Source of the DNA: Vanilla planifolia
Lineage: Eukaryota > Streptophyta > Magnoliopsida > Asparagales > Orchidaceae
Assembly (NCBI GenBank): GCA_023846275.1
Contig: CM043868.1
Coordinates: forward strand, 4,173,153-4,237,152
Direction of reading: 5' to 3'
DNA length: 64,000 nucleotides
In this document: positions 23,814 through 36,059 of the stretch, piece by piece
Position numbering within the stretch: position 1 is the stretch's first letter
How the letters are laid out: each line of letters starts with the position of its first letter
The notes under the pieces: generated by a model
The model's input: the letters and a program-made list of their open reading frames with translations, nothing else
Database searches by the model: none
Told to the model about the DNA's origin: nothing
Made by a program: the position numbers and the translations under genes

Positions 23814-26181
23814 TATCTTACTTTAATTGGCCTACATTAAACTAATTTTATATTAAGATTTAGCCACAAGATATTCAAACGTATGTTACTCTTAATTAAT
23901 TTCTAAAGAATCTCCAATAAGATATAAAATCCATCTCTGTGGATTTATCGCAAATCATATAATTTTTATCAATTCTACACCAACGTCACATAACCCTCAC
24001 CTAGTCAAACTTCATGCAATTTTTACAAATCTAGACAAGTTATTAACTGAAATAGTTCTCTTCTATGGAATCCAATTGAGCCTTACTATGTTCATCAACT
24101 AAAAAATTAGTACTTCTCCTTAAAAAAAATCTAGGCTATTCTTTGGTCTAAACCATGCCTATACATGACTTAACCAAACCATTTTGCTAGCTCACCAAGC
24201 TGAACCAAGACATGGCAATGCTTAGCTACATGAATAACTAGGGTTTCTAAGAATATGCTTCTATCTGAGGGTTTAAAGTCCTAGTTTCAGTTCAATGATG
24301 TGAGAGTTCTTAAATTCAATTTAATAATCTCTTATTTGAAATCAATGGTTCTCATGAAGCCATAGTTATGTTTAACCTCATCATGTCCAAATTAATAATG
24401 TCTTTAAACTTGTAAATATTTAAAGCAACACTTAGTGAATCATTAAGAAATAACTTCCATATGTCATGATATTCTTGTAAAAATTGAAAAAACGTTACAA
24501 CATGTTTCAAGTCATTCTTGGATCATGGGTTTTCTTACCATATTATGAAGATCATAAGCCCTTAATAACATATATTGCATTCTTAATCTTACATAATTAA
24601 TTCAAGGAGAAATCATTAATTTGAAATAATTTAAAAGTATGCCAATTTAGGTAAGGTGATTATGCTAATTAAAATTATTTCAAAATCTACAAAATTTCAT
24701 ATATTGCATTCATCAACAACTACTCTCAGCATTATCTAGCAGTTAAGAATAAAAACTTAATAACAACCTCTTTGGTAAGGGAAAAAATTAAACATGCATT
24801 ACTTGTAATAGGCTTCCATAAAGAGATCAACAAGGAGATAGTTAAAACATGCTCTTGGTAAGCAACAACATGTTTTGGTCAAGCAAAAAATCATTCAAAG
24901 CATAATAAAAATCCTCATCAACCATAAACAACTCTTTAGCAAGGTTGCCTAATTAGTCTTAAATTACTAAGTTTAATCACAGGATCTTGAGGTCGTCTTA
25001 TCATGTGATCCAAGTAGAGGACTTCACCAACAATAAGCTTTTCTTCTTACAATATAGATATCCTTCTTGTTCTTCTTGATCATTGTAGTTCTTCTTCCCC
25101 TTCATGTCTTAGAATTTTAAGTTTGAAGAATGGCTATGGTTTCTTTGTTAATTAGCAAAGTATTTAACATATATAATGGCCTCTCCATATTAGGCTTCGT
25201 GGCTATGACTAAAGTGTGATGATCTAACAATCCAAATTGCTTTAGTCCTTGTGTAACCATCTCTAATCATTTTGTTTTAAAACCTTTTATCTTACGCACT
25301 CAAATTTCAATAGTTAAGATCAAGAATAAGTCAATTACAAAACTCAATTTGTTCTAAAACACTGCATTATACTAGTACTGTGCCAACATTATACTATACA
25401 ATGGGCCAAATTGATTTTATTGACTAAAAAGTAGTCAGATCATAATTGTATGATTCAATATTCATACACCTATGATGTAGTTGTATCTCGATCAACCATC
25501 ATAGCCTAAAAATCTTATCTGACATTTTTCATGGCTTAATTATACTTATATGATTGCATTAATCATACTCTATGATAAACTAGCTTCCATAAGCTCACCA
25601 GACCTAGAATATTTTTCTTCTCTTAATATCTTATTAATATGATTTGTGACTTGTTACCATTATGATCACATTATTACTTAGACTGACTCAGTTTTCTGCT
25701 TGACATCCTATTATGATAGTATGATCAGCCTTATATGATCATAATCAAGTTTTATGCTCGAGTTCATTCTTTCTTGTATTTGATTACATTGTTTGATATT
25801 TTAATATTGAACTTATATGGTACCAAAATGTCTTCCCTATCATATAGGAAAGTTTGACCATTAACATCCAAGACAACATCGTACTTATACAAACATTGCG
25901 TTATACTTGTATGACCAAGTCCACCGACTAATAGTTATACCCCTAATGCTTCTTTTACTTAATCATATTGTACGATCCTTTAATATCATAGCATATGAAA
26001 TTCAAAGGCAAACCATTAGCCATATTTCCTTTCTCACCTTATCATACAATCTTTGCCATTGCCTTTATGACCCTTATTACGAGAAAAATTTAATGTGGTT
26101 AGCTTAAATAGTTACAAGTATTAATTTAATTAAATAAATAAGAATTTATCATACCTTAGCTAACCAAAAATAGATGTAATA
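23814..26181 (-). repeat. Gypsy C 3' LTR, inner part
   Basis: Continues the LTR interrupted at 17663. 23840-24466 aligns with 31100-31700, and 25520-26181 with 31735-32386. The stretch 24470-25520 has no counterpart in the 5' LTR, so it is either deleted there or inserted here. The last 800 bp are dense in TATGAT/ATCATA words. Confidence 0.75.
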
Positions 26182-26195
26182 ATCTTCCCATCTTA
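26182..26195 (-). other. Gypsy C polypurine tract
   Basis: Minus strand AAGATGGGAAGATT, at the inner edge of the 3' LTR where the plus-strand primer of a gypsy element belongs. Confidence 0.55.
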
Positions 26196-26249
26196 ATATG
26201 GATTTCTCCTCCAAAATAAAAAAAAATAGCCCAAGCCATTGTTGCCAAA

Positions 26250-26760
26250 CCTTGCTGTCCACCTGACAAGTTGCCTCTTGTTCATTATAATTATTCCAAA
26301 GACTACACACTAAGACTTAAAGGATACACCAAAGTCTAAATTGTCTTCTCTAATTTTCCATCAGTCTAGGGATGTTAAGTCATCCTAAATTTGAGAGTAG
26401 TATTCATAGTTGATTCAAATGCTTAAAAACTAGAATTTTAACTTTGTATCATGGTCTAAAATGAATGCTTTAAGTACCCCATATAAATGTTGCACGTATT
26501 GCTCCACTGATTTAGCTAAAAAATCATTTTTCTTTAACTCCAAAAATTAAACCAATTTATTCGACTGATCCATATTAATCCCAATCACATCATAACCTTT
26601 TTTGATCCTTGACAAACCTAAGAAAAAATCCATAGTGATTTCATCCCACTTACACTTAGTATGGACATTTAGAGTAGATTGTTAGGTTTTTTCCACCTTA
26701 ACCTTCTGATAGATCATCATTTCTTAATATAATGCATCATATTTTTCTCAAACATATCCA
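26250..26760 (-). pseudogene. Gypsy C integrase (broken)
   Basis: The minus strand around 26680-26710 reads MIYQKVKVEKT, equivalent to the C-VCQ-VKAEHQ end of the HHCC finger. 26622-26648 encodes WDEITMDFF followed by LGLSR, equivalent to W-WE-ITMDFV-GLPR at the start of the catalytic core. GYDVIGINMDQSNKLV follows, equivalent to YDAIWVIVDRLTKSA; the catalytic Asp of that block is retained in one reading and the Arg is Gln. The remaining core and any chromodomain, toward 26200, are not readable. Confidence 0.85.
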
Positions 26761-27119
26761 CCATAAATACAACTTAAGGTTCTTATACATCTTTATTTCT
26801 CTAAGGAGGATTTCCAATATGTTATCATAAGCATCTCTCAGTAGGCTCTCCTTAAATCCCTGATGTTAAGGGGCACACCATCTACCATGGTAAACTAAAA
26901 TACCATCTCTCAAGGAAATGTCCTTACAGTCTCTCTACTATGACCAGGTTATCACCTCCTAAAGCTTTAGATCCTCTTACTAAAGTTTTCATAACTCATT
27001 AAGACAATAAGCATGAATAAAAAGAGAATTGACCAAGGCACTTCAAACTATGCTACTAACTAATCTTGAACCCTATCAAAATCAAATATGGCCTCTTTTT
27101 CCAAGTAACCCACTAACAA

Positions 27120-27450
27120 AGGTCACACCCCAACTCAAAAATTCAACTATCGAATTTGCCTTGCCCTCACAATATTTGATATCTAAGTCATAACCCTTTA
27201 TCGATTCTAACCATTGTCTCTACTTTAGATTAAGCTCCCTCTTTCTGAAAATATACTTGAGACTTTTATGAACTAAGAAAAGTTCATCCTAAACACCTTG
27301 TAGGTAATTCTTTGAGATCTTGAGTGTAAAGATAATAGCTACCAACCCTACAACAGGACTAGAGTAAAGGCACTCATGATCATGCAATTGTTTAGAGGCA
27401 TATGCCAAAACTCAATCGTTCTGCATAAGCCTAACTCATAAGAAAATGTG
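27120..27450 (-). pseudogene. Gypsy C RNase H (broken)
   Basis: Minus-strand blocks: an AYA-QL segment (about 27390-27430), then LVAIIFTLKISKNYL, equivalent to L-AVVFALK-WRHYL. 27247-27273 gives VHKSLKYIF in place of TDHKSLKYIF, so the catalytic Asp is lost. Next come RELNLK and WLESIKGYDLDIKYCEGKAN, equivalent to RR-WLELLKDYD-I-YHPGKAN. It follows RT in the usual gypsy order. Confidence 0.87.
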
Positions 27451-27579
27451 TGAAGAATCAGTGAACACTTGATGGGGCTTAACTTTCTTTGGCAATGCCA
27501 GCACTAGAGCTAAAGTAAACTTGTTTTTTAATTTAATAAAGCTTTACTCACACTAGTTAAAAAATAGCTGCTCCATTAT

Positions 27580-28270
27580 TAGTTAACTACTTAAGGGGTG
27601 CCACAATTCTAGGAAAGTTGGGCACAAACATGAAATAAAATTCCATAAGGCCTAAAAAGCTACAAATGTTTGGTACAATAATGTGTCCTCTCAAATCTAT
27701 AATAACCTGCAACTTGTCGGTACCTATTGACACTTTTGTTGCATTGAAAATACGAACTAAAAAGGTAATTGAGTACAACCAAAAGGAACATTTTGAGAAT
27801 TTTACATTCAGCTTCTTCTCTCTAAGAAACTCCAAAATAGTTTACTCAAGATGTAACTCATTGCTCCTAAAGTACACCAATATGCCATTAATAAACATAT
27901 TGACAAGCTAACCAACATAGAACTAGAAAACATGATTCATCAGATCCATAAAACTTTTAAGTGCATTGGATAAGTAAAAAGGCAAAATATTGAACTCAAA
28001 ATGTCCATATTGAGTCCTAAAAAGCTATCTTAAGGGCATCCTTCTCCTTATTTCTAATATAATGATAGCAAATTGAAAATCAACCTTTAAGAAAGTTGAT
28101 GCATTATGTAGTTGATCAATCAAATCATCTATGTGAGATAGTAGATTCTTATTTTTAATAATCACCTTATTCAGTTCTTGATATTCCATACACATGCACA
28201 AACATCCATCCGTATTTCTGACAAATAGAATAGTAGCTCTCCATAATGAAGAAGTGGGCCTTATGAGCCC
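27580..28270 (-). pseudogene. Gypsy C reverse transcriptase (broken)
   Basis: In minus-strand order: a PLLHYGELLFYL-like start near 28240, [19 protein letters not shown] near 27960-28020 (equivalent to GHYEFLVMPFGLTNAPA-F), then MDLMNHVF. The catalytic box FIDDILVYS reads FINGILVYF, with FING at 27884-27895, so both metal-binding Asp are gone. The 82-aa open stretch at 27587-27835 carries LREKKLNVKFSKCSFW, then ICSFLGLMEFYFMFVPNF and IVAPL, the gypsy thumb. Confidence 0.92.
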
Positions 28271-28779
28271 TTACAAATCAAGTGCTTCAACTAAACCTAG
28301 AGCTCAAAAAGTTTTGTTCGAGCCATGTGATATGGCTCCTTAGTAATAGGAATGGCTCTTAGATCCAAATATATGGAAAACTCTAGCTCTCTCATTAGTG
28401 GCAAAACAAGCAACCTCTTTGAAGAAACATCAAGATGTAAAAATAGAGGTATCTTATAATTTTAATATCATAGTCTAGGAATTAGATATGAATAACAAAA
28501 AACAAATGTAGCCTCTATAATTCAAAGCTAAAGCTTAAATAGCTGGTGTCATAGTAATGTGGTAATCAATTTTAAAGTACAAGTTTAACTATCTTATTTC
28601 CTAATATGGACCTTCTTTTCTTAACAATAGATCACCACACCATGTTGGGTCATCCAATCCACACCCAATGTAATATCAAAGTCCACAAGAGGTATGCAAA
28701 TAAGTTCAGCCTCAAACCCATTACAAAGAATAACAAGGTCACCTTTGATTATAAGTCTAGTAGAAATCATTTCTCTGGA

Positions 28780-29130
28780 GGGTAACTTCACAATCAAAGG
28801 TGAGTAGAACTAGCCCATATCACCACTAACTCTCCCCAAGAAGTTTCAAATATAAAGGATTGTAATGCACTAGTATCAAATATCATAATAAAGCTAAAAT
28901 CATAAAATAAAAGCACACTACTAATGACATCACTGTCCTTTATAGCTTGTTTTTAGCAGGTATATATATGTGAGATTGTCCTCTTGATATGGCTCATACC
29001 TGACCAGTTCCTTAATTCATCCTCTAACCTTATAGATAATCTACCTTCCATGGCAAGGCTTCAAACAAGCAAAACAAGCATTCTCCAAATATGTACAAGC
29101 ACCTCTATGCCTCCTGACATAGCATTAACA
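28780..29130 (-). pseudogene. Gypsy C gag knuckle and protease (broken)
   Basis: Around 29085-29125 the minus strand reads RRHRGACTYLENACFACL, matching the chromovirus gag C-G-RH-G-C finger followed by the CCHC knuckle. The knuckle, 29050-29076, is CFACLKPCH with correct spacing and the Gly before His replaced by Cys. About 170 bp on, MIFDTSALQSFI (DTSA at 28866-28877) is the aspartic protease active-site motif VLFDSGATHSFI with Gly changed to Ser. Upstream gag is missing, because the 5' LTR begins only about 240 bp away. Confidence 0.85.
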
Positions 29131-29373
29131 TCCTATGACATATTTTTTGGGCTATTATAATTGCCTCTCACTAATAAGCTAGGAAGAATAAGTGTCACTA
29201 GACCACTTCCATTAGATTTCTTTTATTATCTACTATCATGGAACTTGGAATTCATCTTATTTCAATAAGAATTATTTTTTTTACTAATTTTTATTATTCT
29301 CGCATTGAGTGTCCATGTAATGTTACTTCATTAACATGGCTTCCTTCACCAAGTTAAAAAATTTTGAAAAACT

Positions 29374-32300
29374 TGTCACCACCAAATGTTTTTTAATTTG
29401 TCTAATCACCTTTTCACTTCATAAGCTTAATCTTCAAACTGGAAGTAGTGATCCCCAATATGATCACCAATTATACATTATGCCTCCCACAATGAACCAA
29501 GCTTTCTTAACAGATGGTCATCCACATAAGAACTAGTTCATCCTATGCAAGGGTAACCTTCTAATTATAATGGCACATCTAAGGCACCGAGATTAATATA
29601 TAAATAGTCCTCATGCACAAAAAATATAGCATCTATTATCTAAACCAATAAAGAAACAACATAAATGGATATGATATATTCAATAATAAAGCCCACCAAA
29701 AGAGTTTGATGCAATTGAAGTCCATCAATAAAATCAAATATTATATAAAAATCCAATTATTGGATATTTTTGTTAAAAGATCAATATTCTACAACTAAGC
29801 AAAATAAATAGTTAAAAATACTAATTGACTAATAACCATCTTAATCATAAGCTCCTATGCAATCTCCTATTTCCTTAATCTCACATGTAAGAGAATAAAG
29901 AGAGTGGGTCCAAGCCCAATAGGAAACCCTCAATTTGTATTGAAAAATCTCATAAAATCCAAGGTACGATAACAATAAAATATAAACAATATAAATTGAG
30001 ATCAAATCAGTATCATAATCATACAATCAGTTTGTCATGCATCAAGCAACCAAACTATAAATTTTAAATAGATGAATGTGAAATGCAACCCATTTGATGC
30101 TCAATGACCCACAAAACCTAGAACTATCTCTAAGCCTATACTAGCATATTTAGAGTTCATCATCATATAGATCAACACTCTTTTTCTAAATTTGTTATAA
30201 CCATACAACCAACTACTTCTTTTCCAATACATACCATAGCCAAATAAATTAGTACTACTTTTCTAAGATATGCTGTCACTAACATAGGTGTTCTAACCAT
30301 AGGGTCTATTGCATCAAAGACAATCTCCCTAAAAATTACCTTATTAAATAGTTTGACATTAACTGAAATCATTACTATCTAGTATCTAAGTATTTCTAAA
30401 ATTGTTTTAAAATCTTTAACTTAATCATCTGAGAACCTTATTATCATATAAAACATTATTTGGTTACCTCTAAGACTTGAATATAGTTTAGACAATCTAA
30501 TAAATCTAAAATTTTTCTTTATTGATTAGTCCTTATCCTTAGCCTTATTTAGAGTCTTATTTGAAACCATTTTATCTATCTGGATGCCTTTAGGCTCTCA
30601 CCCAACTCATGTCATAGATTTACTCTTAGAAATCAATTTAGAATGTGAAGGCTCACTAATTTGGGCTCAAAAGATTCAAACTAATGACTCCTTTGTCATT
30701 CGACATAGTCTGTCACTGTTTCCCCTAAGTGACTCATGCAACTACTGAGATTACTATCTAAGATGCCAATTGATGGTTTAAGAGACTATAAGTTTACTAA
30801 ATTTCTTATCCAAATCAACAAGAAAAGCTTACTATTTATCCATCATAAGAACAAGAAACTTTCTCTTTAGCTTAGCCTAACATTTTTCTCTGAAGCCTAG
30901 CTTGCTACTTTTCTCTTTACTTTTCTCTTTATCTTAGGCTTTACTTGAGGATTTCTTCATGCTAAGATCATTATTCCAAGTGAACATGATTTACCAAGTA
31001 CTAATATACATGATATGATCCTAGGTTCATATATAGGATCTTTATTCAAGAATAATAAAATCTATCCTTATCTATATCTTACCTTCGTCAAATTTAATCT
31101 AGTTCTATATTAAGCTTTAATTGTAGGATATTCAAAGCCTATATCACTCATAATTGATCTCTTAAGAGTTTTAACTAGATATAAAATATATTGCGAGGGA
31201 TTTACCTTAAATCATATATTGGTTATCAATTTTACATTAACCTCACCTCACGCTCTCCTTGTTGAATCCTATCAAATTCTTACAAGCCCAAACAAATTCT
31301 CAACCAACTTGCTCCTCTTGTAAGGCATCCAAAGAGCATTTCTATGTTTCACAACGAGAAATTGATGACTTCTCTTAACCACAAAAGCCATCTAAGTCAT
31401 TCCATGGTCTAAATTGTGCCTCTCCATGAATCAATTAAACATGTTGGTAGCTCCCCAATAAACCCTAGGCATGGCAATGCTTAGCAATATGAATACCTAT
31501 GTTTTGGCTATCGAATTTTATCTAGTGTCCAATGTCTTAGTTTAATTTCAATTCCATAAGAAATGTTATCAAATTAATTATTGTGACCTCTTATGTAAAA
31601 TCAAGGATTCTCATCAGACTGCATAGTATTCAAGTTGAAGCTCATCATGGCCAACTTATTATGGTCTTTATAAACATATAAATCTTTAAAGCATCACTTA
31701 GTTATCAAGTAATAACTTTGTATTCAACATTTCCCTTAGCTTGATTGCACTTTTATGATTGCATTAATGTACTAACGATATAGCAGCTTTCCTAACCTCA
31801 TAAGAAATAGACTATTTTGCTTCTCTTAATATTGTATTAATACATTTAATGACTTTGTATTAGTATAATCACTTTATTTCTTGAAACGACTCTTTATTTT
31901 CTACATCAAAGTCCTTGTACACTATTATGGTCTGCCTTCTATGATTATTAATGAAGTCTTGTGCCTAACTTCATTCATTATTATTTGATTGTATAATTAA
32001 ATATGCTAATATTACACTTAGATGCATCAAACTTTTTCCTTACCATATCAAACACATCTAACAGTTAAGTCTATGATAGTATCATACTTACACAATCATT
32101 TAGTTGTACTTATATAACAAAAGTTCTTTTATTCACACATATACTACAAGTCCTTCTTTTTCAAGATCTTACTATATGATTATCCAATATCACATTGTAC
32201 AATATTCACTACTGAACCTTTTGCAAGATTTCCTTCCTCATTATATAGTACATCTTTATCATTGACCTATATGATACTCATTACGAGCACCATTTCTAGC

Positions 32301-32386
32301 AGATAGCTTAAATAGTTGTAAGAATTAATTTAATAAAACTATGAAGAATTTAACATATCTCAGCTAGTCAAACATGAGATTTAATA
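29374..32386 (-). repeat. Gypsy C 5' LTR
   Basis: About 3.0 kb, a direct repeat of the split 3' LTR. Its plus-strand left edge may be TGTCACCACC at 29374 and its right edge lies near 32386; both are estimates because the ends have decayed. At 31060-31110 it preserves the empty target site into which copia N inserted in the partner LTR. The first few hundred bases from the transcriptional start side (31700-32300) hold TATGAT-type words. A CT-rich repeated stretch lies at 30845-30950. ORFs at 29841-30026 and 30172-30372 (minus) have no family match. Confidence 0.75.
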
Positions 32387-33050
32387 GTATTTTTTTATTT
32401 TTTTAGATTAAATATCATGTTGGGCTTGGTAGGACAAATCTCTAAAAAGGCAAAAAGTTTAAATAACATTTTAGGATTACTTGTTTTCTTGAATTTTTTA
32501 GACCAAAAGTTCACCACAAATTTTCAATTCAATTTTAAAATTATTTATTCCTTAAAATTTATTTATTATAAAAAAATTACTTTTTTTAACTTTATTTGAT
32601 CTTTTCTAAATATTTTTTAGTCAAAAATTCCTTTAAAAATAATCTTTCCTATAACTTTGATATCAAATTTTGTGACTAATACAACTTTAAATTATTTTTA
32701 GTGAGATTTATTAAATTATTTTTTACATCATTTGATAATTTTGTATTTTCACTCTATTTTAAAATATTTGTTAATATTTTCTTATTATTTTAGTATATCA
32801 TTTCAAGGTTTACTCACTTTTGATAAATTCCAAAAAAAATTATAATATTAAATTTCTAATATTTTAAACCTTTGTAATAAAATTTCATTCGTTCTCAGAT
32901 CGCACAGTTTTTTTGCATAGAGTTTCACATAATCCTCATAGTTCATAGAAAAAACTTTTTATAAATCATAAAAACCATATTTTTAATACAAATCTTACCT
33001 TCAATGATTATTTCTTCTATCTCCTCCCTTTTTAGGATATGATTCATTAT
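32387..33050. other. T-rich filler, unassigned
   Basis: Strongly T-rich on the plus strand with no readable protein remnant. It lies between the gypsy C 5' LTR and the truncated 3' side of copia D. The ORF at 32417-32599 (plus, 60 aa) is low-complexity and not supported. Confidence 0.5.
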
Positions 33051-33099
33051 TTGGTCAACTATATTCATTAGAAAATTGATTTCTTTAAATAATTAATTA

Positions 33100-33910
33100 A
33101 GAAGATAATACCTACACTTTTAGAATATTATCATTGGCTTGTAACCATCACACAATCTTACACTAAAATAATATCTAGCTTACTAGTAGTAAGGTAAAAT
33201 AATGATATAGTAGCATCTTTAGACATCTTCATATCAATTTTCTTTCCAACTTAATTTCTTTGTCTGATATTGCATTAGTGACTATAATGGTTTTTCTTAA
33301 CTTTTATATTCTCAAAATTAAACCTCTTTAAGAGCTCTACTAGGTACTTGGTTTGAGAAATAAAGATTCCTACATTATTGTGCTCTGCTTGAAGATCTAG
33401 ATAGGATTTTAACACTCTAATCATCTTCATTTCAAATTCTCTCTTATCAACTTAACAAAGTTTTTATAGATTTCTTCATTTGTTGCTCTAAGTACAATAT
33501 ATCAACATATATTTAACTTAATAGTTGATGTTTACTAGAATTTGTAACAAATAATGTGTTGCCAAGCCCACCTCTAATAAAACCATCTAAGCAATGAAAA
33601 TTGCATAATCCTTCATACCAAAAGTGAGATTCTTGTGTGAGTCCATACAAAGCTTTCTTTAGTTTTAAAACATAGGCTAACTTGTCATTAAGCCCAAATC
33701 CTAGGGGTAATCCAAATATACTTCTCCATTAATATAGTCATTCATGGATGCACTCTAAGTATCCATTTGATAGAACTCGAACCCTTTATCATAAGCAAGT
33801 GCATGTAATATCCTTATTGCATCAAACCAAGCTACAGGACCAAAGGTCTCATCTTCATCTATCACTTATATTTGGTTATATCCTTCAATTACAACCATGC
33901 CTTGTTACCA
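33100..33910 (-). pseudogene. Copia D reverse transcriptase (broken)
   Basis: Minus-strand blocks: DEDETFGPVAWFDAIRILHA (about 33790-33842) is the copia D-TFAPVARLEAIRIL block. It is followed by FEFYQMD and then an INGEVYLDYP segment, equivalent to NG-L-EEVYV-QP. LCMDS and WYEGL-like pieces follow near 33620. The catalytic box IYVDDI has lost one Asp and reads IYVDI (33498-33509). Then come NNVGIFISQTKYLVELLKRF and, near 33160, FYLTTSKLDIIL, equivalent to LYLTASRPDI. Good family match, several frameshifts. Confidence 0.92.
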
Positions 33911-34210
33911 AGTACTACTCCATTATAATATAAATTATTTTTGAAAACACATTTAGTGCATATTATTAGTTGGTTCTTAGATCTAGGTATTAAATTTTAA
34001 ACATCATTCCTCACAACCCCACCATTGTTGTTATCCAAAATTCGTCCTTAAGGTCTTCATCAATTGAACTAGGCTCAAATAGGACACAAAAGTAGCATGA
34101 TTGTATGCTACTCTTATTTTGACCCTATCACTTGCTTCTCTTATGACTAATTATCTAAGATGATCTTTAACAAACTTCTATTCTCTTATACTTTTTTCTT
34201 CTACATCCTT

Positions 34211-34960
34211 TCATTTCATGTCTTCGTCTATAGGTTCATCAAGACTCAATTCTTCTACCTTATCTAATTTCTCAAGTGAACTTTGAGTGGTATGTGAACT
34301 ACATTTTGTGCCATCAAACTTCATATGAGTCAACTCTTCCATAACACATTTTCTCTTGTTATAGACCCTATAAGCTCTACTATTCATGGAATATTGTAAG
34401 AAAATGCCCTTGGCTAATTTGAGATCAAATTTCTCTGAATCACTTCTTTCATTTTTCAAAATAAAGCATTTGATACCAAAAAAAAGAAATGTGATACCTT
34501 AGGCTTCCTATTGAATAAGAACTCATAAGGTGACTCTGTTAAACAAATAACAAGCTGTATTAATGGCTTTAGCCCAAAACTATTTTGGTACATTCTATTC
34601 ATTTAGTAATCATTTTTTGTTTTTAGAATTATTTTATTTTTGTTTCAACTATCCCATTTTATAATGAGTCTTAGATAAAGAGAAAGTGTGAGAAATTACA
34701 TGATAACCACATAATTCTATAAATAAATTATTTTTAAATTCTACACCTTGGTCACTCCTTATTAATATTAGAGATAGCCCATGCTCCTTCTCTAATCTAG
34801 CAATTAACTATATAAACTTATCAAATGGCTCATTCTTCTTTCTAAAGAATATCGCCCAAGTAAATTAAGAGTAATCATCAACTATTACAAACCCATATTT
34901 TTTACCTCTTAGACTCAATGAAGGAATGGGTTCAAATAAGCCTAGGGATAGAAGCTCTAG
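34211..34960 (-). pseudogene. Copia D integrase core and C-terminal region (broken)
   Basis: Minus strand at about 34728-34756 reads SDQGVEFKNN, equivalent to the catalytic SDHGGEF-N. A stretch with ISHTFS follows, equivalent to I-H-FSAPRTPQQNGVVERKN; the latter half is disrupted. The 82-aa open stretch at 34211-34459 gives EKFDLKLAKGIFLQYSM, SRAYRVYNKR, then VMEELTHMKFD, the well-known copia block after the core (KFD-KS-EGIFLGYS-SKAYRVYN), ending in an acidic linker to RT. Confidence 0.92.
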
Positions 34961-34999
34961 TAGTTTTTTTAGTTATTGTCTCTTTATTGGACATGAATG

Positions 35000-35725
35000 A
35001 GATCTTAGATTGCTTTCTTATTTAATAAGGTCCACATACATAGTCATCATCTATTAGATATTAGGTAAGCCTCCAACTAAATTATACTTTATTATTTTTC
35101 TAATTAATGAACAACCTAAATGTCATAATTTATGATGCCACAAATCTAAGCTATTCACTTGAGATGTAAGGTACTCTAGGCCACTAGGTCTTACCATTTA
35201 TAAATTTAGCATTATTTTTCCTAAGATCTATAATAACAGGATAGTTATTCCTATTAATAACTCATTCTTTAGCATTGAAAGTAGTAAAAATCTAGAATAA
35301 CATAATCGACTAATGCTGAGAAGATTGTACTTGAAGCATGTATAATGAGGACCTTTTTAATTTATGTTGCATAACCATGGTTCTAGTGCCAATCAGTTTC
35401 TTCTTAGAATTGTCCGCATAAGTAACTTCACTACTACAATATTCTCTCAATTGGATGAACAAAGAAGGATGTCCAATCATATGCCTTAAGCATCCTCTAT
35501 CAAGGAACCATACACCTTCCCAAGTTCTTCAAGGAAGGCATGTTTGCAAGAATCAATCAAACATTAGTTTCTGTGACACATACCATTTTGGGTCAACTTA
35601 TCTTAGCAATAATAGGATTTATACTATCTCTTCTAATCCTTACAAATTTATAAAAGCTTTAATGGCTTTTTTCTTAATCCTAGAATTTGAAGCAATACAT
35701 CCTAATTTCTTACAATAATTGCATT
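35000..35725 (-). pseudogene. Copia D knuckle, protease start and GAG-pre-integrase (broken)
   Basis: The C-N-Y-C pair at 35712-35723 opens CNYCKKLGCIASNSRIKKKA, a CCHC knuckle in which His and the last Cys are lost (Cys and Ser instead). Further along, WFLDRGCLRHMIGHPSLF near 35455-35510 matches WYLDSGCSRHMTG-KSLF, with the protease Asp retained and the following Ser changed to Arg. YADNSKKKLIGT follows. NSLDLWHHKL then LVGGLPNI near 35060-35140 is the GAG-pre-integrase domain (LWH-RLGH ... GLP). Confidence 0.88.
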
Positions 35726-36059
35726 TTATATTTTAAACATGTGTCATAACATGAGAAACATAATGTGTTATATAGAAAGATTTATGAAACTATGAAATCA
35801 AGCTCTTCAAAACATTTAATCCATAGAAAACAACATGCTCTTGATTATCATAGTTGCTAGTTCATCCCACATGGTTTTTACTTCATGTAAAGTAGTTGGC
35901 ATTCTTTTCATTGAAATATTTATATTACCCTATAAATTTTTATATTCTTCTTTTAACTTGGAACATTTTGATACTAATTTTTTTATATTTGGGACATAAA
36001 TTAATATATTTTTCATCATCTCCAATGTTGGAGAAAGATGAGGAACCAACCCTACCATT

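Larger units (their letters stand above)
16239..32386 (-). mobile_element. Gypsy C: Tekay-like Ty3/gypsy element with a nested insertion
   Basis: A minus-strand LTR retrotransposon. The right (5') LTR is about 29374-32386. The internal region, in order, holds a gag finger, protease, RT, RNase H and integrase (29130 down to 26196). The left (3') LTR is split into 16239-17663 and 23814-26181 by a copia element. LTR pairs recognised by eye: 16380-17300 with 29510-30720; 23840-24466 with 31100-31700; 25520-26181 with 31735-32386. The left LTR has about 1 kb (24470-25520) that the right one lacks. Between knuckle and 5' LTR only about 240 bp remain, so the N-terminal gag is deleted. The clade call is inference from the long LTRs and the WDEITMDF integrase type. 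Confidence 0.85.
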
